A stretch of 64,000 nucleotides of DNA, taken from positions 3,575,315 through 3,639,314 of the forward strand of contig NZ_GG657738.1 of the NCBI RefSeq assembly GCF_000158815.1. The letters are read 5' to 3'. The notes under the pieces were generated by a model, which was not told where the DNA came from, made no database searches, and saw only the letters and a list, made by a program, of their open reading frames with translations. How positions within the stretch are numbered: the first letter of the stretch is position 1; the number at the start of each line of letters is the position of its first letter. The translations under genes were made by a program, and so were the position numbers. The DNA is from Micromonospora sp. ATCC 39149. Lineage in GTDB: Bacteria > Actinomycetota > Actinomycetes > Mycobacteriales > Micromonosporaceae. Shown here piece after piece: positions 42,509 to 50,052 of this stretch.

Positions 42509-42526
42509 GCCAGGTACGGTGAGCAG

Positions 42527-42958
42527 GTGCCCACCCCGCACTACGGACAACCTCGCTACCGCGCCATCGCCGACGAGTTGAGCAAACGCATCGAGAGCGG
42601 CGTCATCTCGCCCGGAACCCTTCTCCCAGCCGAGGGCGCGCTTGCTGTCGAGTTTCGAGCAAGTCGCGGCACGATCCGGCAAGCGATCGCCGTCCTGCGA
42701 GAGACCGGCTTGGTCACCACGGAGCATGGCCGGGGAACCTGCGTGAATCCGGAATTCACTGCGCATATTTCTAATGTTGCCAACAAGGAAGCGAGGAGGC
42801 AGCGGGAAGTCGCTGCGGAGCCCGAGTTGGCAGCGCTGTTCGGCGTCGAAGTCGGAGCGACTTTGATCGAAGATCAGTACGTTACGTGCCGAAAAAGCAA
42901 GGTCGAGGCAGTCGTCAGGACCTATCGAGTTGCTAACAATCCCGCTGGACACGCCTGA
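42527..42958 (+). CDS. Short GntR-family regulator lacking a full UTRA domain
   Basis: 143 aa, GTG 42527 after GGTGAGCAG. The winged helix is complete (YRAIADELSKRIESGVISPG, LLPAEGALAVEFRASRGTIR, LRETGLVTTEHGRGTCV). The effector part is cut short: only the first 60 or so residues of a UTRA-like region remain, ending YRVANNPAGHA. Either it is a naturally short AICE repressor or a decayed full-length one. GC falls in its last third. It sits opposite a second, full-length gntR, so the element has two regulators that may recognise the same operator type. Confidence 0.85.
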   Translation: MPTPHYGQPRYRAIADELSKRIESGVISPGTLLPAEGALAVEFRASRGTIRQAIAVLRETGLVTTEHGRGTCVNPEFTAHISNVANKEARRQREVAAEPELAALFGVEVGATLIEDQYVTCRKSKVEAVVRTYRVANNPAGHA

Positions 42959-43143
42959 TTCTGGTATTCACCCCAACCCCCGTGGAGATGGCTGACAAAG
43001 TAGGTCAGCCCGAAATGGCCTTTTCGTGCCGCTGTCAGTGCGCGGCGCGGGGTTGCTATTCCGGCGGCCGCAAGCCGTTGCGCGCTTGTGTTCCACAATA
43101 GGCAAGGCGTCGCGCTTGCTTGGTTCGGGCATGATTCCATAGT

Positions 43144-44502
43144 GTGACGAAACGATGGAGTGCTTCTCTAATCGCTGCCGGCGTGCTGGGTCTGCTCGGT
43201 GTCGCGCTGACCCGGTTTCCCAGCTCGTGGTGGCGTGTGCTGGCTTCCAGTTGGGCGGTGCTGCTGCCGGTGACGGCGAGCCTGACGGTGTTGATCCTGG
43301 GTGTGCTGCTGGGGCGCCGATCTACCGAGGAACATCAGGCATCAGCTGCACCGACAGCGCCAGACAGGCAGGTGCACCCCCTGCGGTCGTGGGTGATCCC
43401 GGCCGGGGTGACCTTGGTGGCAGTGGTCACCTGGGCCGCCGCTGCCTGGCTGCAAGGCTCGGTGCCCACAGTGGGTGACGAGGTGCAGCGGGCGCAGCTG
43501 CGGGTGGAGTCCATCCGGACCGGCCTGACCATCGGCGCGGCGGTAACCGCCGCGTTCGCGCTACTGCTGGCGTTTCGCCGACAGCAATTAGCCGAGCGCA
43601 GCCAGCAGGCCACCGAGTACGACGCAAGTGAAAAGCGCGTCACCGAGCTGTATGTCAAGGCGGCTGACCAACTTGGCTCGGACAAGGCCCCGGTCCGCCT
43701 CGCGGGCCTTTATGCCCTGGAACGCCTTGCTCAGGACAACCCGATCCACCGGAAGAGCATCGCGGAGGTGATCTGCGCCTACCTACGGATGCCCTACACC
43801 CCTCCCCATGGTCAGCCCGCTCCCACCAACCAGGCACGAGCAAACACCGACCCAACCTCGCTTGACCCCACAGATGCCAGAGAGGAAGACGCCGATGACG
43901 CAGCCATAGACCCGCGAGAAGAACGTCAGGTACGCCTCGCCGCTCAACGCATCCTCGCCCGTCACCTCCGCCCAACGACACACGGCGGAGGAACCAACCC
44001 CTCGTACTGGGGCCCAAACCTGGCCCTGGACCTCACCGAAGCAACCCTTATCAACGCTGATTTCGGCCACTGCCACCTTCACAACGCCAGATTCAACAAT
44101 GCGACCTTCAGCGGCCGGGCAACGTTCGGCGGGGCAACGTTCAGCGGTAGCGCCCGGTTCTTTGGGGCAGAATTTGGCGGTGACGCCTGGTTCCGCGGGG
44201 TGATATTTAATGGTGCCGCCGTTTTCTATGAGGCGACCTTTGGCGGTGACATCTGGTTCCATAATGCGGCGTTTAACAGCACCGCCATGTTTCGCAAGGC
44301 GGCATTCCGCGGTGCTGCCTGGTTCCATTTCGCGGCGTTCAGCCGCGCCGCCGATTTCAGCGCGGCAACGTTCAGCGGAGTTGTCGGGTTCGACAAGGCG
44401 ACGTTCAGCGGCGCTAGAGACTTTGAGAGGGCAACGCTCGGCGGGATGAGATACGGCGGGCCGAAGTCAATTGTCAATATCACTACTAAATCGTCCTCCT
44501 AG
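43144..44502 (+). CDS. Membrane-anchored pentapeptide-repeat protein
   Basis: 452 aa from GTG 43144; no ribosome-binding site is visible, so the start is uncertain. Three N-terminal membrane helices (about 8-23, 36-58 and 82-102) and a fourth near 125-140 precede a cytoplasmic region (LGSDKAPVRLAGLYALERLA). The last 150 residues are pentapeptide repeats with Phe at the central position (ATFSGRATFGGATFSGSARF, AAFNSTAMFRKAAF), forming a right-handed beta helix. Qnr-like DNA mimicry is one known role of such helices, but membrane-anchored actinomycete forms are uncharacterised. Confidence 0.88.
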   Translation: MTKRWSASLIAAGVLGLLGVALTRFPSSWWRVLASSWAVLLPVTASLTVLILGVLLGRRSTEEHQASAAPTAPDRQVHPLRSWVIPAGVTLVAVVTWAAAAWLQGSVPTVGDEVQRAQLRVESIRTGLTIGAAVTAAFALLLAFRRQQLAERSQQATEYDASEKRVTELYVKAADQLGSDKAPVRLAGLYALERLAQDNPIHRKSIAEVICAYLRMPYTPPHGQPAPTNQARANTDPTSLDPTDAREEDADDAAIDPREERQVRLAAQRILARHLRPTTHGGGTNPSYWGPNLALDLTEATLINADFGHCHLHNARFNNATFSGRATFGGATFSGSARFFGAEFGGDAWFRGVIFNGAAVFYEATFGGDIWFHNAAFNSTAMFRKAAFRGAAWFHFAAFSRAADFSAATFSGVVGFDKATFSGARDFERATLGGMRYGGPKSIVNITTKSSS

Positions 44503-44842
44503 AGTCACATGTCTGCCAGTCGGATGTTTTGGAAGTGCGGCGTTGGTGGCGGGGGGCGGGTCCGCCTCGGGGCGAGGCGGCCGAGCATGTCGGATAGCGG
44601 TATGTCGCCATGGAGCCTCGTCGAGGCACCTACGTTATCTCGGTCCTTCAATCTCAGCTGGCAAGCGGTGCATTCATGGCGAGAGAGGAAACCAGCCCGC
44701 CCCTATCTCTATAGAGAAATAGAGGCAGGTGTGGAGGAACCGCAACTTCTGGAGGTTGAGATAGGCGAGAGAATTATCGAGGCGAGAACTGTCGAGAAGA
44801 TTTCGGGAGAGATTAAGGTAGCGGCAATGAACTCACCAAAGA
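44503..44842. other. Intergenic region, no supported gene
   Basis: 340 bp between the pentapeptide gene and the convergent HEPN gene. A plus-strand frame (44509-44859) is Gly/Arg-rich at first, has no ribosome-binding site and runs into the HEPN gene. The composition turns A/T-rich near 44640, which probably marks the junction of the defence-like cargo. Confidence 0.5.
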
Positions 44843-45496
44843 TCAGGCAATTGCCATGAACAATCGATCGCGAACGGCATCGATTAGATAGTCCGCGTAC
44901 CCGTCAAGTAAGGTCAGGACTACCTCCACGCGAGAAATAGCCTCTTCGGACGAGTAGGAAAGGAGTTCGCCGTGTGCGACTTTGTTTCTTGCCGCCAAAA
45001 GGGAGCTGTCGATATATCCGAGGTGGGTGACGGCAAATGTAGGCACCTCAAGCCCGAGTGCGGCTATGATCTCAGCGAAAACACGGGATGACAGATTGCT
45101 TTCCGTATCGATTACTTTATCGGGGTTGACCGAAAAGATCTCTTGCCGTTTTGCGTCCATGTCTGCGAGTAGTTCACCAAGATAGCGGGCTTTCTGGCTC
45201 CCCTCCGACCGCTTAAAGTGTGAGGCTACGCTTGCCGCCTGAAGGCTAGCCTTCAGGAGAGAGGTCGGAATCCTTTGAGCAACGATGAAGCGCACGTACT
45301 TCTCGCTGGCAGTCTTAACGAATCCTTCCCAGTGTGCGTAGGCAAGAACAACCGCCGCTCTCGTTGCCCATCCCATCTGTGCAGGCTCGGCGTGTCCATC
45401 TTCGAGAGATTGAATATCCAGTTTTAGTTGTGATAGCTCACGTTTGCGGTGTGCAAGGTTGCGATGGACGGTTCCTACGAAGTCCTCAGGGGTCAT
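44843..45496 (-). CDS. HEPN-domain nuclease, MAE_28990/MAE_18760 type
   Basis: 217 aa, ATG 45496, 15 nt after the stop of the DUF262 gene. It matches the MAE_28990-like HEPN family: N-terminal helix HRNLAHRKRELSQLKLDIQS, LAYAHWEGFVKTASEKYVRF, and the HEPN catalytic signature R170NKVAH175 (Rx4H). HEPN proteins of this kind are metal-independent RNases, common as toxins and antiphage effectors. The gene is visibly A/T-richer than the backbone. With the DUF262 gene it forms a two-gene cargo operon. Confidence 0.85.
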   Translation of the reverse strand: MTPEDFVGTVHRNLAHRKRELSQLKLDIQSLEDGHAEPAQMGWATRAAVVLAYAHWEGFVKTASEKYVRFIVAQRIPTSLLKASLQAASVASHFKRSEGSQKARYLGELLADMDAKRQEIFSVNPDKVIDTESNLSSRVFAEIIAALGLEVPTFAVTHLGYIDSSLLAARNKVAHGELLSYSSEEAISRVEVVLTLLDGYADYLIDAVRDRLFMAIA

Positions 45497-45511
45497 CTAG
45501 GTGACCCCCAA

Positions 45512-46606
45512 CTACGAGAACAGTTGTCGACCTTTTGGAATCGTCTTTCTCATTCTTTGGTCAGCACGGATGCCCGTCGAGAATCCTGGCGAAAATTCAG
45601 GATCGGACCACAAAGCGCGTTGCTTGTCTAAAACCACCTCGGGAGTTATGCGAGCGGGAGCGCCATGGTAAGCGACTCCGAGGGCTAGGACTTCAAATGC
45701 TGTGGCAGAGAAGGGGCCGACCGGTCGCCCACTTGCTGAATTCAACTTGCGGAGTATATCGGCACCCGCTGCTTTATTCAAAACCGAGAACGTCCGTTCA
45801 AAAACCGCCTTCATTTCCGCTAGATCTTCATTCGAAATTTCCGTAAGGGGTACCACTTCCTCAGTCAGGAACTCACCAAGGAAGCCTAGCGTCCGCAGAT
45901 TGCTCTCCGGAATATTCCTCAGGGTGATGAAGCGGAGCGCGATTTCCATATGATATCTTTCCCGAATCGATCTGCTCGGGAGGTTCAGGACTGTTAAGAA
46001 ATCTACATTGTCCGAAATTTCGCTCAGCCACAGGAAATGCTTCCTGCTGATGCTGACCAGCAGCGAGTTTCTAAGCTCTTGCTCGCTGGCGACACTTCCG
46101 AATGAGTTCAAACGTTGAAATAGATCGTACTTCGCCCTCTTGTCGCTCTGCCTCTTGATGATCTTCATATCTAGGCGCGCACGTTTGAAGTCGATCCGTT
46201 GAGCTTGGCTCAAGCCCGGGGAATCATTGCCTGGCTCATACGTCATTCCATCCAAGGACTTAAGGAAAGGTGCCTCGTCGCACTTGAATGGAGGAAGAGT
46301 TTCCCCGTCCTCGTTCCGCAGTAGGCCCATGAAGTGGAAGATCGTTGAAAGGCGCTGGACGCCATCGACTACGTCCCAGCCGGATTCGCTAGCGGCAACA
46401 AAGATGCTGGGTAGGGGAATTCCTAAGAGGATGCTTTCGATCAGCCTTGTTTGCTGCGTGGTTGTCCAACGAAACAGTCGCTGGAACTCGGGGTGGATGT
46501 CGAGTTCTCCGTCCCGGTAAAGGTTTGCGACTTCGCCAATTGACATCGGATAAGCGTCCGTTGAAATCTGGCGTCGATACTTCTCAAGCTCTGTCTCTAG
46601 CGTCAC
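45512..46606 (-). CDS. DUF262 (GmrS-like) protein, partner of the HEPN nuclease
   Basis: 364 aa from GTG 46606. No ribosome-binding site is present, but a TATGGT -10-like element ends about 6 nt upstream, suggesting a leaderless mRNA. The ParB/Srx-like DUF262 domain (about 15-200) shows FQRLFRW (41-47), LLGIPLPSIFVA and D81GVQRLST, a variant of the DGQQR motif used for nucleotide binding in GmrSD-type enzymes. The C-terminal part is helical and lacks the His-Me nuclease domain (DUF1524) of full GmrSD. The HEPN gene downstream may supply the nuclease instead. Atypically low GC. Confidence 0.87.
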   Translation of the reverse strand: MTLETELEKYRRQISTDAYPMSIGEVANLYRDGELDIHPEFQRLFRWTTTQQTRLIESILLGIPLPSIFVAASESGWDVVDGVQRLSTIFHFMGLLRNEDGETLPPFKCDEAPFLKSLDGMTYEPGNDSPGLSQAQRIDFKRARLDMKIIKRQSDKRAKYDLFQRLNSFGSVASEQELRNSLLVSISRKHFLWLSEISDNVDFLTVLNLPSRSIRERYHMEIALRFITLRNIPESNLRTLGFLGEFLTEEVVPLTEISNEDLAEMKAVFERTFSVLNKAAGADILRKLNSASGRPVGPFSATAFEVLALGVAYHGAPARITPEVVLDKQRALWSDPEFSPGFSTGIRADQRMRKTIPKGRQLFS

Positions 46607-47015
46607 TGCTATACCATACAAAACCCGCGCCTGATCCACTACATGTCGGCGGAGACGAAGAGGCCCTATCGAGCCGTGAGGATTTGGCGGGGTCAACTGC
46701 CGAGTTGTTCTGTTATAGATCAAGGCACCGCGCTGCGCGCGGTGCGGGCGCGGTGGCCCCGTCCGGCGGCAACCGCCCCGGTCGTCTGCGACGCCGGGGC
46801 GGGAAGCCGCCGACAGCCGACGGGCTACCGCGCCCGCAGCATCCTGAACTCGGATGACGACCACGACCAGGCCGTGACGATCGCCAGCGTAGCTGGCCGC
46901 CGTCGAGCTTTTGGCGATCGGCTGCCGCGCCGGCTTCGCCGGCTTGCCCTCGGCCCTCGCTGGTCACCCACGCCGCGCCAGAGCCGACCACACCGGGTCC
47001 GCCTACGCTGTCGCC
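46607..47015. other. Intergenic region before the last element gene
   Basis: 409 bp without a supported gene. Base composition returns to high GC near 46730. Plus-strand frames here are Arg/Pro-rich shadows. The minus-strand extension of DUF262 upstream of 46606 is also Arg-rich and not protein-like. Confidence 0.5.
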
Positions 47016-47336
47016 GTGGACGCGGGCAGGATGTGGCGGCTGTACCACCGGGGCGAGCTGGTCGGCGAGATCGACGAGCAGAGTCACGACTTCCCCTGGA
47101 CGTACGGCAGGTTCCGCCCACTGCCGGGGTTCGAACCGTTACGCCCGCTCTTCGTCGCTCGGAGCGCCACCCTCGACGCGGACGACGACGCGGCCATGAT
47201 CCGGATCGACGACGAGATCCGTGCCGCCCTCACGATGACCCACCCGGACGGCCGCCCAGTGGCCGAGTTCCTGCTGAGCATCGAGGACGACGAGGCCGGG
47301 TTTCGCTGGCACGACGAGCCGTTCGAGGACGGGTAG
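47016..47336 (+). CDS. Conserved hypothetical protein next to attR
   Basis: 106 aa from GTG 47016, the start that excludes an Arg/Pro-rich extension. The sequence is protein-like and acidic (MWRLYHRGELVGEIDEQSHD, WTYGRFRPLPGFEPLRPLF, DEIRAALTMTHPDGRPVAEF, IEDDEAGFRWHDEPF). No membrane helix or known family. It is the last gene inside the element, ending 2 nt before the right arm repeats, so the repeats also mark its 3' end. Confidence 0.7.
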   Translation: MDAGRMWRLYHRGELVGEIDEQSHDFPWTYGRFRPLPGFEPLRPLFVARSATLDADDDAAMIRIDDEIRAALTMTHPDGRPVAEFLLSIEDDEAGFRWHDEPFEDG

Positions 47337-47338
47337 CC

Positions 47339-47360
47339 CGTGCCATTAGCGTGCCATTAG
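47339..47360 (+). repeat. Tandem 11-bp repeat, right-end candidate arm site
   Basis: CGTGCCATTAG twice head to tail (47339-47349, 47350-47360), 83 bp inside attR. Identical in sequence and orientation to the left-end pair at 30748-30769. Confidence 0.7.
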
Positions 47361-47443
47361 AGCAGGACAGCCAGGGTCAACCCAGGCCACCCGGGACCGC
47401 CGTGACCAGGCCGCCGGCCTCCCGACCTGCCACCCATCGTCAA

Positions 47444-47489
47444 TTCCCAAGCTGACAGTGCGGGTTCGATTCCCGTCACCCGCTCCACG
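47444..47489 (+). repeat. attR: 46-bp tRNA-Gly 3' fragment
   Basis: Perfect copy of 30633-30678. It begins at the anticodon loop, so the tRNA 5' half is missing and this is not a gene. It is the displaced original chromosomal 3' end of tRNA-Gly. Confidence 0.96.
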
Positions 47490-47492
47490 TAT

Positions 47493-47533
47493 GAAGGCCC
47501 TGGTCAGGACGTGAGTCCCGAGCCAGGGCCTTC
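47493..47533 (+). terminator. Original tRNA-Gly terminator, displaced by the element
   Basis: GAAGGCCCTGG (47493-47503) pairs with CCAGGGCCTTC (47523-47533) just after attR. The element carries a look-alike at its left end (30679-30723). Confidence 0.75.
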
Positions 47534-47637
47534 GGCGTCTGCCGGCCGGCGAAAAGAACACGATGCCGGCGACGTGGCGGTGTCGTGGTGGCGCGGATAC
47601 CGCTATGTCGCCGACACGGAGTCGATAACGCCGACGG

Positions 47638-48276
47638 CTACCGGACGAACGTGAACAGCGTCCCGGAGGCGTCCAGCGGCCGGGGAGCGCCAGTGAACCG
47701 GTGCGCGCCGACCGAGAAGAGCACGCCGTCCGGCGCGTGGAACGACCGCTCGGCGAAACCGGCGTCCCGTAGCCAGCCGCGCAGCGCCGGGGTCAGGTCG
47801 GGGGCGCGCCGGGTCCGCGTCCAGATCACCGTGGCACCGTCCGCGCACAGTTGCGGCAGGGCGGCCACTGTCCGGCGTACGTCATGGTCGTCGACGTTGC
47901 CGAATACGCCCGCCATCAGCACGAGGTCGGCCGGCACCACCCCCGCGTAGGACGAGAGCCGGCCCGCGTCCGCCGGCCGGACTTCGACGTTCGCGAGGCC
48001 GGCTCGGGTGGCGGCGGCCCGGGCGGCGGTGACGTTGCGCGAGTCGTACTCCAGCAGCGTGGCACGGACGCGGTGCGCGTCGGCCCGAGTGGCCAGCGCG
48101 CCGACGACGTCGTGTCCCTGGCCCGCACAGGCGCTGACGACCGTCAGCGGCTCGCCGGGGCGCTCGTCCAGCCACGCGGTGATCGCCCTCCGCACCAGCC
48201 GCAGCCGGCGGGACAGCGGGGAGTTCTCGTCGGCGTACGGCTCGTGCCACGCCTGCCAGTCGGTTCCGCTCGTCAC
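47638..48276 (-). CDS. Class I SAM-dependent methyltransferase
   Basis: 212 aa from GTG 48276. The Rossmann methyltransferase core is visible: motif I VVSACAGQGHDVVGALA, acidic strand RATLLEYDSRNV, then VEVRPADAGRL and VLMAGVFGNVDDHD for motifs II-IV. The N-terminal WQAWHEPYADENSPLSRRL is conserved in a family of small actinomycete methyltransferases. The substrate is unknown. It is the first chromosomal gene right of the element, divergent from the LLM oxidoreductase gene. Confidence 0.85.
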   Translation of the reverse strand: MTSGTDWQAWHEPYADENSPLSRRLRLVRRAITAWLDERPGEPLTVVSACAGQGHDVVGALATRADAHRVRATLLEYDSRNVTAARAAATRAGLANVEVRPADAGRLSSYAGVVPADLVLMAGVFGNVDDHDVRRTVAALPQLCADGATVIWTRTRRAPDLTPALRGWLRDAGFAERSFHAPDGVLFSVGAHRFTGAPRPLDASGTLFTFVR

Positions 48277-48367
48277 GCCACCGAGACTGCCAGGCCACCG
48301 CCGGGGCCGGGTGATCGAAATCCATGCCGGCAACGGCCCCCGCCGGTCGCGCCGTACGCTGGCGATC

Positions 48368-49276
48368 ATGCGGATTGGCATCGTCATTCTTCCGGACCAG
48401 CGTTGGTCGCAGTCGCAGCGCCGCTGGCGGCAGGCGGAGGAGTGGGGCTTCGACCACGCTTGGACGTACGACCACCTGGGCTGGCGGGACCTGGTCGACG
48501 GGCCCTGGTTCGACTCGATGACCACGCTGACCGCCGCCGCCACCGTGACCTCCCGGATCGGGCTCGGCACCCTGGTCGCCTCGCCCAACTTCCGGCATCC
48601 GGCGGCCTTCGCCCGGCAGATCACCGCTCTCGACGACGTCTCCGGCGGCCGGTTCCTGCTCGGCGTCGGCGCGGGCGGCATCGGCTTCGACTCGGCCGTG
48701 CTGGGCGGGGAGACGCTGCCGCCGCGCCAGCGTGTCGACCGGTTCGCCGAGTTCGTCGAGCTGCTTGACCTGATCCTGCGCGAGGACGGGACCACCTGGC
48801 GGGGCGACTGGTTCGCCGCCGTGGACGCCCGGAACAACCCGGGATGCGTGCAGACCCCGCGGGTGCCGTTCGTGATGGCCGCCAACGGGCCGCGTTCGAT
48901 GCGGCTGGTGGCCCGGTTCGGGCAGGGCTGGGTGACCACCGGCGCGGGCGGCGAGGACGTGGAGGAGTGGTGGCAGACGGTGACTGACCTCGCCGCCCGG
49001 ATGGACCGGGCGCTGGCCGAGGCCGGCCGGGATCCGGCCACCCTGGACCGCTACCTGTCCCTCGATGCCGCCCCGGTCTTCTCGCTGAGCAGCGCGGACT
49101 TCTTCGCCGAGCAGGTCGGACGGGCCGCCGCGATCGGCTTCACCGACGTGGTGACGCACTGGCCCCGGGCCAGTAGCTGGTACGCCGGGGACGAGGCCGT
49201 CCTGGTGGACGCGGCCACCCGGCTCCTGCCCGAGCTGCGCCGCCTTCCGCCCGCGCCCCGCCCTGTGGCGTGGTGA
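48368..49276 (+). CDS. LLM-class flavin-dependent oxidoreductase
   Basis: 302 aa from ATG 48368. Luciferase-like TIM barrel: MRIGIVILPDQRW at strand 1, FDHAWTYDHLGWRDLVDGPW, TVTSRIGLGTLVASPNFRHP, DDVSGGRFLLGVGAGGIGFD and FVMAANGPRSMRLVARFG. Cofactor may be FMN or F420; actinomycetes have many F420-dependent members. Substrate unknown. No operon partner follows, since the repeat at 49277 lies directly after its stop. Confidence 0.9.
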   Translation: MRIGIVILPDQRWSQSQRRWRQAEEWGFDHAWTYDHLGWRDLVDGPWFDSMTTLTAAATVTSRIGLGTLVASPNFRHPAAFARQITALDDVSGGRFLLGVGAGGIGFDSAVLGGETLPPRQRVDRFAEFVELLDLILREDGTTWRGDWFAAVDARNNPGCVQTPRVPFVMAANGPRSMRLVARFGQGWVTTGAGGEDVEEWWQTVTDLAARMDRALAEAGRDPATLDRYLSLDAAPVFSLSSADFFAEQVGRAAAIGFTDVVTHWPRASSWYAGDEAVLVDAATRLLPELRRLPPAPRPVAW

Positions 49277-49327
49277 GAAGGGAACCCTGCTCTACCGGAG
49301 GCGTTAACAGGGGGCCCTTCCTTACAC
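49277..49327. repeat. GC-rich intergenic hairpin repeat, copy B
   Basis: GAAGGGAACCCTG and CAGGGGGCCCTTCC arms enclose a GCGTTAAC centre, starting right after the oxidoreductase stop. Inverted relative to copies A and D. Confidence 0.78.
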
Positions 49328-49432
49328 CTCAGACGAGCCGGAACCGGACGCAGACGATCTGAGTGTCGTCGGTGGCGGGGCGCGTCGGGGCGTTACGGTG
49401 GCGGCAGTTAGAGCTGGTGAAGGAGGCGGGTG

Positions 49433-49966
49433 ATGGCGGACCGGCGCGCGGTACTCATTCCGGGGCGGGGCTACGACACCCGGGCACCGCTGTTCGCGTT
49501 CGTCGGTGAGGCCCTGCGCCGGATTGGCTTCGACACGCACGAGATCACCTGGCGGGTGCCGCCGGACCTGGGCGCGGACCGGGCGGCGCCCTGGGTGGCC
49601 GAGCAGGCCGCCCCGGCGCTGGCGGAGCCGACGCACCTGCTGGTCGGCAAGTCGCTGGGCAGCTTCGCCGCCCCGTTCGCCGCCGATCGGGGGCTGCCGG
49701 CGGTGTGGCTCACCCCGCTGCTGCGCCGCGCCGACGTGACCGAGGCGCTCGCCCGCGCGACCGCGCCGTTCCTGCTGGTCGGCGGCACCGCCGATGCCCT
49801 GTGGGACGGTGCGGAGGCGCGCCGGCTCAGCCCGCACGTGCTGGAGATCGACGGGGCCGACCACTCGTTGCTGCTGCCCGGCCCGTTGGCCCGCTCGGCC
49901 GAGGCGTTGGGCCGGGTATGCACCGCCGTGGAGGAGTTCCTCGGCGCAGGGGCGACGCCGGGATGA
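49433..49966 (+). CDS. Alpha/beta-hydrolase-fold protein
   Basis: 177 aa from ATG 49433, six nt after AAGGAGG; GTG 49430 would be too close. The small alpha/beta hydrolase shows AVLIPGRGYDTRAPLFAFVG at the start, the nucleophile elbow LLVGKSLGSFAAP (Ser), AVWLTPLLRR, an Asp-bearing strand FLLVGGTADALWDG and the His of DGADHSLLLPG. The triad thus appears intact. Probably an esterase or acyl hydrolase; substrate unknown. Confidence 0.83.
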   Translation: MADRRAVLIPGRGYDTRAPLFAFVGEALRRIGFDTHEITWRVPPDLGADRAAPWVAEQAAPALAEPTHLLVGKSLGSFAAPFAADRGLPAVWLTPLLRRADVTEALARATAPFLLVGGTADALWDGAEARRLSPHVLEIDGADHSLLLPGPLARSAEALGRVCTAVEEFLGAGATPG

Positions 49967-50052
49967 GCCGGGCGGCCACCCTGGGCAGGATCGCCGGCTG
50001 GGCCGAGCGTCGATACTCAGCAGGAGTGCCCGCGTGAGCCGAGCGCCGACGC

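Larger units (their letters stand above)
42209..42526. other. Divergent regulatory region between small-gene operon and short gntR
   Basis: No convincing gene in 318 bp. It contains a hairpin (42231-42269), a TTGTCTAC half-site near 42459-42466 and the promoter/operator at 42488-42508. Confidence 0.5.
30633..47489. mobile_element. Actinomycete integrative and conjugative element (AICE), about 16.8 kb
   Basis: The element runs between 46-bp att repeats in tRNA-Gly(CCC). Backbone genes: integrase, Xis, RepSA-type initiator, DUF2637/Spd-like protein, TraB-type translocase, Pra-like activator and GntR regulators. This is the AICE plan known from pSAM2: excision, rolling-circle replication, and transfer of double-stranded DNA by one hexameric pump without a relaxase. 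No backbone gene is visibly broken, so the element may be active. Cargo lies at 38.1-40.3 kb and 43.1-47.3 kb, and two cargo stretches have visibly lower GC. Confidence 0.95.

Noticed and set aside
44509..44859. Possible 116-aa plus-strand gene
   Set aside because: No ribosome-binding site, low-complexity start, and it runs into the HEPN gene on the other strand.
46607..46864. N-terminal extension of the DUF262 gene upstream of GTG 46606
   Set aside because: The extension is Arg/Pro-rich and unlike the family, and the GTG follows a -10-like element.
46643..47455. A 270-codon plus-strand frame reaching attR
   Set aside because: Arg/Pro-rich; the frame at 47016-47336 gives a protein-like acidic product instead.
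47444..47489. Second tRNA-Gly
   Set aside because: Only the 3' half from the anticodon loop is present; it is the attR copy.
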